Virus record (IMG/VR): IMGVR_UViG_3300046010_006818
Span: 1 to 21,295 of that record
Reading direction: 5' to 3' (one strand)
Length of the DNA: 21,295 nucleotides
Origin: a virus
Below, one piece after another: positions 13,609-20,060 of the stretch. The notes beneath the pieces were generated by a model. It searched no databases and was not told the DNA's origin. It worked only from the letters and a program-made list of their open reading frames with translations. Position numbers and translations under genes: made by a program. The first letter of the stretch is position 1. Each line of letters starts with the position of its first letter.

Positions 13609-13958
13609 TCGGCATGAACGCCCAAACAGGCCGCACACTCACCGCTGCTGGCCACTTGGCCCAGTCGGTGGCCGACATTCTCACCACGCCCATTGGCACC
13701 CGCGTCATGCGCCGCGAATACGGCAGCCAACTGCCGGATCTGATCGACTGGCCCACCAACGCCGCCACGCGCCTGCAGGCCTACGCCGCCACCGCCATGG
13801 CCCTCATGCGCTGGGAGCCGCGCATCCGCCTCACCCGCGTGCAACTGTTCCTGGGTGATCAACCCGGCCAAGCCGTGCTCGACCTTGAAGGCACCGAGGT
13901 CGACAGCAACGCGCCCCTTAACCTGCGCGTGCCGCTCAGCCTGGGAGCCACAGCATGA
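13605..13958 (+). CDS. W: Baseplate wedge protein (P2 gpW, T4 gp25-like)
   Basis: This 117-residue protein should belong to the baseplate wedge and help start sheath assembly; P2 gpW is about 115. The gp25-like fold shows in QSVADILTTPIGTRVMRREYGSQLPDLID, with the conserved TPxGTR and REYGS segments, and in the WEPRIRLTRV strand. It begins in the stop of V (ATGA) and ends in the same way with J. Nothing is unusual about length or frame. Confidence 0.94.
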   Translation: MIGMNAQTGRTLTAAGHLAQSVADILTTPIGTRVMRREYGSQLPDLIDWPTNAATRLQAYAATAMALMRWEPRIRLTRVQLFLGDQPGQAVLDLEGTEVDSNAPLNLRVPLSLGATA

Positions 13959-14869
13959 CGACCTTCACCCCCATCGATCTGGCACAACTGCCCGACCCGC
14001 AAGTGGTTGAGGCCATCGACTACGAAGCACTGCTCGCCGAGCGCAAGGCCTACTTCATCAGCCTGCACCCCGTCGAGCAGCAAGCCGCCGTGGCCGCCAC
14101 CCTCGCCCTGGAATCCGAGCCCGTTACCAAGCTGCTGCAGGAGAGCGCCTACCGCGAAACCCTGCTGCGCCAGCGCGTCAACGAGGCCGCATTGGCCACA
14201 CTGCTGGCCAAAGCCAAAGGCCCTGACCTTGAGCAACGCGCCGCCAACGTCAACGTCGAAAGGCTGCTGGTAACCCCGGCCAACCCTAACGCCGTGCCGC
14301 CCGTGGCAGCGGTTTACGAAAGCGACGACAGCCTGCGCGAACGCGCGCAAATGGCGTGGGAAGGCTTGAGCACGGCAGGCCCGCGCAACGCTTACATCTT
14401 CCATGCGCGCAGTGCCGATGGCCGCATTGCCGACGCCACCGCTGAAAGCCCATCGCCTGCCGTAGTCGTGGTCACCGTGCAAGGGCTGCTGGGTGACGGC
14501 AGCGTGAGCCCCGAGCTGCGCGCCATCGTCAACGCCTACCTCAGCGACGAAGACCGCCGACCGCTGGGCGATCGCCTCACCGTGCAATCGGCCCAAGTGC
14601 TGCCCTACGCCGTCACCGCCTTGCTGCACCTGGCCACCACCGGCCCCGAGGCCGAACCCATCCGCGCCGCCGCTGAGGCCCGCCTCACCGCCTACGTGCA
14701 ACAGCGCCGCCGCCTGGGCGTTGAGGTCACCGAGTCCGCCATCCATGCCGCCCTGCATGTGGAGGGCGTGCGCAAAGTCAGCCTGCAGGGCTGGGTGGAT
14801 ATCACCCCAACCACCGCTCAGGCGGCGTACTGCACCGGCATCACCGTCAGCATCGGGGCGCAGGCATGA
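13955..14869 (+). CDS. J: Baseplate assembly protein J (P2 gpJ family)
   Basis: This 304-residue protein should form the baseplate wedge ring with W and I; P2 gpJ is about 302. Family features are the opening IDLAQLPDPQVVEAIDYEALL, ESAYRETLLRQRVNEAA near 65-81, VNVERLLVTPANP with YESDDSLRERAQMAWE, then GPRNAYIFHARSADGRIADA and PLGDRLTVQSA. It overlaps W at its start (ATGA). At its end the TGA is embedded in another ATGA, which opens a 25-codon frame reaching to the start of I. In P2, by contrast, J and I are directly adjacent. Confidence 0.95.
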   Translation: MTTFTPIDLAQLPDPQVVEAIDYEALLAERKAYFISLHPVEQQAAVAATLALESEPVTKLLQESAYRETLLRQRVNEAALATLLAKAKGPDLEQRAANVNVERLLVTPANPNAVPPVAAVYESDDSLRERAQMAWEGLSTAGPRNAYIFHARSADGRIADATAESPSPAVVVVTVQGLLGDGSVSPELRAIVNAYLSDEDRRPLGDRLTVQSAQVLPYAVTALLHLATTGPEAEPIRAAAEARLTAYVQQRRRLGVEVTESAIHAALHVEGVRKVSLQGWVDITPTTAQAAYCTGITVSIGAQA

Positions 14870-14943
14870 CGATTTTGCAGGACTGCAAAAGCGCACAGCC
14901 GCAGGCTGCCCGTAAGGGTGCCGCACAGGGAGGTGCGGCATGA
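14866..14943 (+). CDS. 25-codon linker frame between J and I
   Basis: This short frame begins at ATG 14866, whose last two bases lie in the TGA of J, and ends at TGA 14941-14943, whose first two bases lie in the ATG of I. It encodes 25 residues rich in Ala, Gln and Gly with no known motif. I doubt that the peptide matters. The exact ATGA overlap at both ends suggests that it keeps ribosomes moving from J to I and opens the hairpin that surrounds the I ribosome-binding site. A chance frame of this length with two perfect junctions is possible but not likely. Confidence 0.4.
   Translation: MTILQDCKSAQPQAARKGAAQGGAA
14919..14940 (+). promoter_or_regulatory. Hairpin presenting the gene I ribosome-binding site in its loop
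   Basis: TGCCGCAC (14919-14926) pairs perfectly with GTGCGGCA (14933-14940) around AGGGAG. The loop and first stem base make the purine run AGGGAGG, a strong Shine-Dalgarno sequence seven bases from the ATG. The right arm includes the A of that ATG at 14940. Folding would cover the start codon edge while leaving the Shine-Dalgarno in a tight loop. Confidence 0.65.
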
Positions 14944-15554
14944 CTCGCCTGCTGCCGCCCAATGCCCGCCAACTGGAAGTATTGGCGGCCCAAGCGCTCG
15001 CCCAGATCGAGCGCGTCCCGGTGCCCATCCGTGACCTGATCAACCCCGACCGCTGCCCGGTGGCCCTGCTGCCCTATCTGGCGTGGGCCTTCTCGGTGGA
15101 TCGCTGGCAGGAGTCCTGGTCCGAGGCCACCAAGCGCAAGGTCATTAAGTCCGCCTACTTCGTCCATTCCCGCAAAGGCACCATCGGCGCACTGCGCCGC
15201 GTGGTGGAGCCGCTTGGCTACCTCATCCGCGTGATTGAGTGGTGGCAAAGGGTGCCAGAAGGCGTGCCTGCCACCTTCGCCCTGGACATCGGCGTGCTCG
15301 ACAGCGGCATCACCGAGGACATGTACGAATCCCTGGTGCTGCTGATCGACGACGCCAAACCGCTGAGCCGCCACCTGATCGCCCTGGCCATCAGCCTGGA
15401 AGCCCGAGGCACCGTGCACCTCGGCGTAGCCGCCGTGGATGGCGAAACCCTCACCGTCTACCCCTACGCCCCCGGCCCTATCGAAGTGAGCAGCCCGGCG
15501 CTGCTGTTCGGCGGGGCTGAGCATTCCATCGACACCATGAGCGTCTACCCATGA
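14940..15554 (+). CDS. I: Tail/baseplate protein I (P2 gpI family)
   Basis: This 204-residue protein links the baseplate wedge to the tail fibres; P2 gpI is about 176. The family pattern is clear in LLPPNARQLEVLAAQALAQIERVPVPIRDLINPDRCP, LLPYLAWAFSVDRWQESWSE and HSRKGTIGALRRVVEPLGY. The extra C-terminal length holds a small strand-rich segment ending SIDTMSVYP. The start is ATG 14940, with AGGGAGG in the preceding hairpin. Its stop overlaps the tail fibre start as ATGA. Confidence 0.94.
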   Translation: MTRLLPPNARQLEVLAAQALAQIERVPVPIRDLINPDRCPVALLPYLAWAFSVDRWQESWSEATKRKVIKSAYFVHSRKGTIGALRRVVEPLGYLIRVIEWWQRVPEGVPATFALDIGVLDSGITEDMYESLVLLIDDAKPLSRHLIALAISLEARGTVHLGVAAVDGETLTVYPYAPGPIEVSSPALLFGGAEHSIDTMSVYP

Positions 15555-16873
15555 GCCAAACCTACTACGCCATCCTCACCGCCGTGGGCGAGGCCAAACT
15601 GGCCAACGCCACCGCCCTTGGCACCCCCTTGCAGATCAGCCGCATGGCCGTGGGCGACGGCAACGGCAACCTGCCCACGCCCAACCGCAGCCAAACGGCA
15701 CTGGTCAACGAACGCTACCGGGCCGATCTCAACAGCCTCACCACTGACCCGCTCAACAGCAGCCAGATCATCGCCGAACTGGTGATCCCGGAAACTGAGG
15801 GCGGCTACTGGCTGCGCGAAATAGGCCTATATGACGCCGCAGGGGCACTGATCGCCGTCAGCAACTGCCCGCCAAGCTATAAGCCCGAGTTAGCCGAAGG
15901 CTCTGGCCGCACCCAAGTGCTGCGCATGGTGCTCATCGTCAGCAGCACCACCGCCGTGCAGCTCAAGATCGACCCCAGTGTGGTGCTGGCCACGCGGGCC
16001 TATGCCGACGCCATCATGGTGCAGCACCTGGACGCAGCCGATCCGCACAAGCAGTACCAGCTGCGCGGTGCCTTCACCAATCTCAACGCAAACACCCTCC
16101 TCACAGTCGGCCATGAGGGTGTGATCGTGCTGGACGCCACAGCTGGTGACCGCACGCTAACCCTGCCAGTCAACGATGCCGTCTTCGGCGTGCGTGACCT
16201 ACTGCTTCGCCGGGCGGATAACACCGGCAACCGCGCAAAAGTTCAGGCATCCGGTACGGATAAAATCAAGTTTCACACCCACCTCAATGGAGCTGGGTAC
16301 GGCTTCCTGTACCTGATGGGCGCTGGCGACTGGTGGCACCTACGCAGTGACGGCGAAGGCGGCTGGTGGCCTGTTGCCCGGCGCGATGATTCGCCGCTTG
16401 GCCGCCTGAGCTTTGAAACATCAACCGCCATCCAGCCAGGCGGCTATGGCCTGCCTCATGGCGTGCTTTTTGTCCGCGCAGACTGGCCGTGGATTTGGGA
16501 TCACGCCCAAGCCAGCGGCATGCTGGTCGATGATGCCAATCGGGCAAATTTTATGGGCTGCTGGACGAGAGGTGACGGAGCTACGACCACCCGATCGCCC
16601 GATGTACGTGCTGAATTTCTTCGCGCGTCAGATGAAGGTCGCGGAGTTGATATTGGCCGTGTCTCTGGCAGCCGCCAAGACGACGCTTTTAAAAGTCACG
16701 TCCACTCTTTAGGGTCCGGATTCAACAACCTTCAAACCAGCGCAACGCCAAATTCTAACGATGTCGGTCGCACCGATAACCAGACATCTTCGGCATACAC
16801 CACCGCTGCCGCCGGCGGCACAGAAACCCGCCCCCGCAACATCGCCTATCCCGGTCGCATCAAACTGATCTGA
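15551..16873 (+). CDS. H: Tail fibre protein (P2 gpH-like N-terminus)
   Basis: This 440-residue protein should bind the host surface. Residues 1-150 are the conserved baseplate-attaching N-terminal domain of P2-type fibres (SQTYYAILTAVGEAKLANATALG, ISRMAVGDGNG, GGYWLREIGLYDAAGALIAV). The segment at 160-280 (HLDAADPHKQYQLR, then NTLLTVGHEGVIVLDA) is a beta-rich shaft. The C-terminal part contains GLPHGVLFVRADWP, DVRAEFLRASDEGRGVD, DAFKSHVHS and the ending RPRNIAYPGRIKL, a tail-collar-like tip common in pseudomonad fibres. It is shorter than P2 gpH (about 669). From about 16100 the GC content and codon use drop relative to the 5' part, consistent with a mosaic receptor-binding tip. Confidence 0.92.
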   Translation: MSQTYYAILTAVGEAKLANATALGTPLQISRMAVGDGNGNLPTPNRSQTALVNERYRADLNSLTTDPLNSSQIIAELVIPETEGGYWLREIGLYDAAGALIAVSNCPPSYKPELAEGSGRTQVLRMVLIVSSTTAVQLKIDPSVVLATRAYADAIMVQHLDAADPHKQYQLRGAFTNLNANTLLTVGHEGVIVLDATAGDRTLTLPVNDAVFGVRDLLLRRADNTGNRAKVQASGTDKIKFHTHLNGAGYGFLYLMGAGDWWHLRSDGEGGWWPVARRDDSPLGRLSFETSTAIQPGGYGLPHGVLFVRADWPWIWDHAQASGMLVDDANRANFMGCWTRGDGATTTRSPDVRAEFLRASDEGRGVDIGRVSGSRQDDAFKSHVHSLGSGFNNLQTSATPNSNDVGRTDNQTSSAYTTAAAGGTETRPRNIAYPGRIKLI

Positions 16874-16883
16874 GGAACCCACC

Positions 16884-17621
16884 ATGCACACCTACATCGC
16901 AGACAACGCGGGCGTTCTCACAGGCCCGGTCGAGCTTCCTGTTATCCCCGGCATTGGCATCCAAGTACCGGGAAACGCCATACAGGTGGCCAAAAAGCTG
17001 GCCAACCCCGTATTGGGAAAGGTATGGGCTTTGGTAGACGGCCAGCCTCAGCAACTGGCCGATCATCGCGGCACGGTTTACAGCACCGCTACTGGCGCAG
17101 AGCAGCAACACACCGAGCTGGGCGAGCTGCCCAGCGGCCTCACAACCGAGCCACGGCCATCTGCAGATCACAGTTGGACAGGCAACACCTGGGCCTTTGA
17201 TGCTGGCCTGCAGGCCAGCAACCGCATCGCCTTATCCGCGCAACTGTGCCAATCAGTAGACACTGCCGCCGACGCTGCCCGCCGTGCCGTAGCGGGTGAC
17301 CCGCTGCGCGCCGTGGAGTACGCCAACGCCGCCACCGAGGCTCAAGCCTTTGCCGCTGCTAGCTACCAAGGCACGGTGCCGCCCATGGTCGCTGCCTGGG
17401 CCATCAATGGCCGCACGCCCCAGCAAGCAGCCGACAGCATTCTGGCCGAGGCGGCGCAGTACAACGCCGCCCTGGTGCAACTGCGCACTGTGCGCCTGAA
17501 TGCCAAGGAGCTGATCCGTGCCGCCATGGCTGCCGGCAATGTCGAGCAGGCGCAGGATATCGCCGCCGAAACCATCGCCAGCATCGAGGCCGCTGTGGCG
17601 GGCATCGGCAACAACGCCTGA
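16884..17621 (+). CDS. Tail fibre-associated protein, probable fibre assembly factor
   Basis: This 245-residue protein follows the fibre gene by ten bases, where P2 carries the fibre chaperone G. It is not clearly gpG. Residues 1-110 are strand-rich with a possible phage fibre-assembly module (GSDHSWTGNTW-like: SADHSWTGNTWAFD near 93-106). Residues 120-245 are a long Ala-rich helical region (RAVEYANAATEAQAFAAASY, ADSILAEAAQYNAALVQLRTVRLNAKELIRAA, AQDIAAETIASIEAAVAG) that could chaperone fibre trimers or form a stalk. GAGGA lies upstream of the ATG. The function rests mainly on position. An intrinsic terminator follows 35 bases after its stop, so this is the last gene of the V unit. Confidence 0.72.
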   Translation: MHTYIADNAGVLTGPVELPVIPGIGIQVPGNAIQVAKKLANPVLGKVWALVDGQPQQLADHRGTVYSTATGAEQQHTELGELPSGLTTEPRPSADHSWTGNTWAFDAGLQASNRIALSAQLCQSVDTAADAARRAVAGDPLRAVEYANAATEAQAFAAASYQGTVPPMVAAWAINGRTPQQAADSILAEAAQYNAALVQLRTVRLNAKELIRAAMAAGNVEQAQDIAAETIASIEAAVAGIGNNA

Positions 17622-17656
17622 CCATCCCGCGCACCTGCTCACAATGGTCACTTTTC

Positions 17657-17681
17657 AAGCCCCGCACGTCGGGGCTTTTTT
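17657..17681 (+). terminator. Intrinsic terminator at the end of the V-to-fibre unit
   Basis: AAGCCCCG (17657-17664) pairs with CGGGGCTT (17670-17677) around CACGT, followed by TTTTTT at 17676-17681. It lies 35 bases after the fibre-associated gene and 18 bases before the next late promoter box, cleanly separating the two late units. Confidence 0.9.
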
Positions 17682-17699
17682 GTGCCCGCTGGCCTTACG

Positions 17700-17720
17700 T
17701 TTTCAGCCCCGTACCAACAA
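17700..17720 (+). promoter_or_regulatory. Late-activator dyad for the sheath-tube-tape measure unit
   Basis: TTTT at 17700-17703 and ACAA at 17717-17720 are separated by 13 bases. The left half differs from TTGT at one base. The inner bases CAGCCCC match those of the P/O site, and CGCGCGCGCG follows 20 bases after the box, as for V. It corresponds in place to P2 promoter PF. The transcription start would fall near 17765, leaving a leader of about 35 bases with GGAG before the FI start. Confidence 0.65.
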
Positions 17721-17801
17721 CGCCCGCGCCTGTATCAATACGCGCGCGCGCGTCACCCTCAAGGCTCACTGATCTGCACCGCGCCCCGCAGGAGCCACCC
17801 A

Positions 17802-18992
17802 ATGTCCACTGAATACCATCACGGCGTCCGAGTCCTTGAGTTAAACAACGGCACCCGCCCCATCCGCACAGTTTCCACCGCCGTGGTGGGCATGGTCTGC
17901 ACCGGCAGCGATGCCGACGCCACGGTCTTCCCACTCAACACCCCGGTGCTGCTCACCGACGTGCTGCGCGCCTCTGGCAAAGCTGGCGAGCTGGGCACCC
18001 TGGCGCAATCGCTGGACGCCATCGCCGACCAAGCCAGCCCCGTCACCGTCGTGGTACGAGTGGCCGACGGCGAAGGCGCAGACGATGCCGCCAAGCAAGC
18101 CGACCAAACCTCCAAAATCGTCGGTGGCGTAACCGCCAGCGGCCAATACACCGGCATGAAAGCCCTGCTCGCCGCCGAGGCTCAACTGGGCGTTAAACCG
18201 CGCATCCTCGGTGTACCGGGGCTGGACACCAACGCCGTCACAACCGAGCTGGTGGCCATCGCCCAAAAGCTGCGCGGCTTTGCCTACGCCAACTGCTTTG
18301 GCGCGCAAACCGTCTCCGAGGCCTTGGCCTACCGCGAGAACTTCGGCGCGCGTGAGCTGATGCTCATCTGGCCCGACTTCGTATCGTGGGACACCACAGC
18401 CAACGCCAATGCCCCCGCCGCTGCCGTCGCCCGCGCCCTTGGCCTGCGCGCCAAGCTCGACCAGCAAGTGGGCTGGCACAAAACCCTGTCCAACGTCCCG
18501 GTCAACGGCGTCACCGGCCTCAGCAAAGACGTGTACTGGGATCTGCAAAACCCAGCCACCGACGCAGGCCTGCTCAACGCTGGCGAGGTCACCACCCTGA
18601 TCCGCCGCGAGGGCTTCCGCTTCTGGGGCTCGCGCACCTGCAGCGCCGATCCGCTGTTTGCCTTTGAGAACTACACCCGCACCGCCCAGGTGCTAGCCGA
18701 CACCATGGCCGAGGCGCACTTCTGGGCCGTCGATAAGCCCATGCACCCGTCCCTGGTGCGCGACATCGTCGAAGGCATCAACGCCAAAATGCGCGAGCTG
18801 AGCCGCCTGGGATACCTCATCGGCGGCGAGTGCTGGTACGACGAGGCCGCCAACGACAAGGACACCCTCAAGGCCGGCAAGCTGTTCATCGACTACGACT
18901 ACACCCCCGTGCCGCCCCTGGAAGACCTCACCCTGCGCCAGCGCATCACCGACCGCTTCCTGGTCGACTTCGCCAGCCGCGTCAACGCCTAA
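17802..18992 (+). CDS. FI: Contractile tail sheath protein (P2 gpFI family)
   Basis: This 396-residue protein polymerises into the contractile sheath; P2 gpFI is also about 396. Matching segments include EYHHGVRVLELNNGTRPI at the N-terminus, TAVVGMVCTGSDADA with FPLNTPVLLTD, the central LGVKPRILGVPGLD, HKTLSNVPVNGVTGLSKDVYWD and FRFWGSRTCSADPLFAFENY. These are standard for the FI family. ATG 17802 is chosen because GGAG precedes it at a usual distance; a frame reaching 17682 would begin within the promoter. It opens the FI operon. The sequence is intact. Confidence 0.96.
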   Translation: MSTEYHHGVRVLELNNGTRPIRTVSTAVVGMVCTGSDADATVFPLNTPVLLTDVLRASGKAGELGTLAQSLDAIADQASPVTVVVRVADGEGADDAAKQADQTSKIVGGVTASGQYTGMKALLAAEAQLGVKPRILGVPGLDTNAVTTELVAIAQKLRGFAYANCFGAQTVSEALAYRENFGARELMLIWPDFVSWDTTANANAPAAAVARALGLRAKLDQQVGWHKTLSNVPVNGVTGLSKDVYWDLQNPATDAGLLNAGEVTTLIRREGFRFWGSRTCSADPLFAFENYTRTAQVLADTMAEAHFWAVDKPMHPSLVRDIVEGINAKMRELSRLGYLIGGECWYDEAANDKDTLKAGKLFIDYDYTPVPPLEDLTLRQRITDRFLVDFASRVNA

Positions 18993-19003
18993 CCCATTGC
19001 CCC

Positions 19004-19023
19004 GCGCGGCCTAACCGCCGCGC
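19004..19023 (+). other. Stem-loop between sheath and tube genes
   Basis: GCGCGGC (19004-19010) and GCCGCGC (19017-19023) pair perfectly around CTAACC, twelve bases after the FI stop. There is no T-run, so it is not an intrinsic terminator. It may stabilise the 3' end of the FI message. Confidence 0.5.
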
Positions 19024-19050
19024 CGCACCAAACACCAGGAGAGCCCAGCC

Positions 19051-19566
19051 ATGGCCCTGCCCAAAAAGCTCAAGAACATGAACCTGTTCAACGACGGCGT
19101 CAGCTACGTGGGCCAATGCCCCAGCGTCACGCTGCCCAAACTCAGCCGCAAGCTCGAAGACTTCCGCGCAGGCGGCATGGACGGCCCCGTCAAGGTCGAC
19201 CTCGGCCACGGTGACGACGGCATCCAGTTCGACTGGACCATGGGCGGCTGGGATCTAACCCTGCTGCGCCAATACGGCATGGTCAAAGCCGACGGCGTCA
19301 TGCTGCGCTGGGCTGGCTCCATCCAGCGCGACGACACCGGCGAAGTCAGCGCCGTGGAAGTGATCGCCCGTGGTCGCCATGAAGAGATCGACTTCGGCGA
19401 CGCCAAACCCGGCGAAGACACCGAGCAGAAAATCACCACCGTCTGCACCTATTACAAGCTGAGCATCGACGGCAACGTCGAAATCGAGATCGACCTGCTC
19501 AACTTCGTCTTCTTCGTCAACGGCAAAGACATGCTCGCCGAGCACCGCAAAGCCATCGGCCTTTAA
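19051..19566 (+). CDS. FII: Tail tube protein (P2 gpFII family)
   Basis: This 171-residue protein forms the inner tube through which DNA passes; P2 gpFII is about 172. Family features are the opening LPKKLKNMNLFNDGVSYVGQ, LPKLSRKLEDFRAGGMDGPVKVDLGHGDDGIQFDWTMGG-like strands, and the closing NVEIEIDLLNFVFFVNGKDMLAEHRKAIGL. AGGAGAG lies ahead of the ATG. It follows the sheath gene by 58 bases, as expected for two proteins needed in similar large amounts. Confidence 0.96.
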   Translation: MALPKKLKNMNLFNDGVSYVGQCPSVTLPKLSRKLEDFRAGGMDGPVKVDLGHGDDGIQFDWTMGGWDLTLLRQYGMVKADGVMLRWAGSIQRDDTGEVSAVEVIARGRHEEIDFGDAKPGEDTEQKITTVCTYYKLSIDGNVEIEIDLLNFVFFVNGKDMLAEHRKAIGL

Positions 19567-19574
19567 CCCCCCGC

Positions 19575-19595
19575 GCCGGTACCGCTGGTACCGGC
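19575..19595 (+). other. Perfect 9-bp stem with three-base loop between tube and E genes
   Basis: GCCGGTACC (19575-19583) pairs perfectly with GGTACCGGC (19587-19595) around GCT. It sits between genes whose products are needed in high copy (FI, FII) and genes needed in low copy (E, T). No T-run follows, so full termination is unlikely; transcript pausing, processing or mRNA stabilisation are possible. Confidence 0.65.
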
Positions 19596-19620
19596 TCACC
19601 CATCACCAAGGAGAACACCC

Positions 19621-19929
19621 ATGAAGCAACCCGCCTACAGCGACCCGATCACCCTGGAAACGCCAATCAAGTATGGCGAAAGCGAACACACCAGCATCCG
19701 CCTGCGCAAGCCAGCCGCCGGTGAACTGCGCGGCCTCAAACTGCTCGACCTGCTCAACGGCGACGTCAACGCCACCATTCGCCTGGTACCGCGTATCAGC
19801 GAGCCCACCCTCACCGAGCAACAAGTCGCCGCCCTGGAACCGGCCGACCTGCTGGGCTGCGCGGATGCCATTGCCGCTTTTTTGCAGAAGAAGGAAGCCG
19901 CGACGGAGCCGGGTTCCCCCACTGCATAG
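19621..19929 (+). CDS. E: Tail assembly protein E (P2 gpE, tape-measure chaperone)
   Basis: This 102-residue protein acts in tail assembly, probably as a chaperone on the tape measure; P2 gpE is about 91. It has the family's small beta/helix pattern: DPITLETPIKYGESEHTSIRLRKPAAGELRGLKLLDLL, then LVPRISEPTLTEQQVAALEPADLLGCADAIAAFL. AAGGAGA precedes the ATG. Near the end it contains the slippery heptamer T TTT TTG in the correct phase, from which a -1 shift enters the E' frame and gives a 146-residue fusion. The unshifted product ends at TAG 19927-19929 just beyond. Confidence 0.93.
   Translation: MKQPAYSDPITLETPIKYGESEHTSIRLRKPAAGELRGLKLLDLLNGDVNATIRLVPRISEPTLTEQQVAALEPADLLGCADAIAAFLQKKEAATEPGSPTA
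19878..19884 (+). promoter_or_regulatory. -1 ribosomal frameshift site in E (T TTT TTG)
   Basis: The heptamer TTTTTTG lies in E with the zero-frame codons TTT (19879-19881) and TTG (19882-19884), the X XXY YYZ arrangement that allows both tRNAs to slip back one base. After slippage the frame reads on without a stop into E', ending at 20060. The same heptamer drives the E/E+E' switch in P2, as I recall. Confidence 0.88.
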
Positions 19930-20060
19930 ACGACGCCATGGCCGATATCGCCATGGTTTTCCACTGGGGGCCTGAGCAAATGAATGCCATGACCCTCACC
20001 GAGTTGATTGAATGGCGCGAGCGCGCCCGCGAACGATGGGAGCGCATGCATGGCGCGTGA
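19884..20060 (+). CDS. E': E' extension, translated as the E+E' fusion by -1 frameshift
   Basis: This frame supplies 58 residues after the shift in E, giving a 146-residue fusion (P2 E+E' is about 142). The extension contains a Pro- and Gly-rich linker, then FHWGPEQMNAMTLTELIEWRERARERWERMHGA, whose WGP-x-x-(M/L)-x-x-(M/L) and LxxWRERA pattern is typical of the tape-measure chaperone extensions in P2, lambda (G-T) and related phages. An in-frame ATG at 19938 could start a 40-residue protein, but no good Shine-Dalgarno precedes it, so fusion is the expected product. The end overlaps the tape measure start at 20050 by eleven bases, placing its synthesis next to its client. Confidence 0.87.
   Translation, partial: AEEGSRDGAGFPHCIDDAMADIAMVFHWGPEQMNAMTLTELIEWRERARERWERMHGA

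Noticed and set aside
17680-17700. TTGT-N13-ACGT as the late-activator site for FI
   Set aside because: Its right half is imperfect and its left half overlaps the terminator T-run. The site at 17700-17720 has a perfect right half, the same inner bases as the P/O site, and the CG block at the same distance as for V.
19938-20060. E' as an independently translated 40-residue protein
   Set aside because: There is no clear ribosome-binding site, whereas a slippery heptamer in correct phase and an open -1 frame connect it to E.
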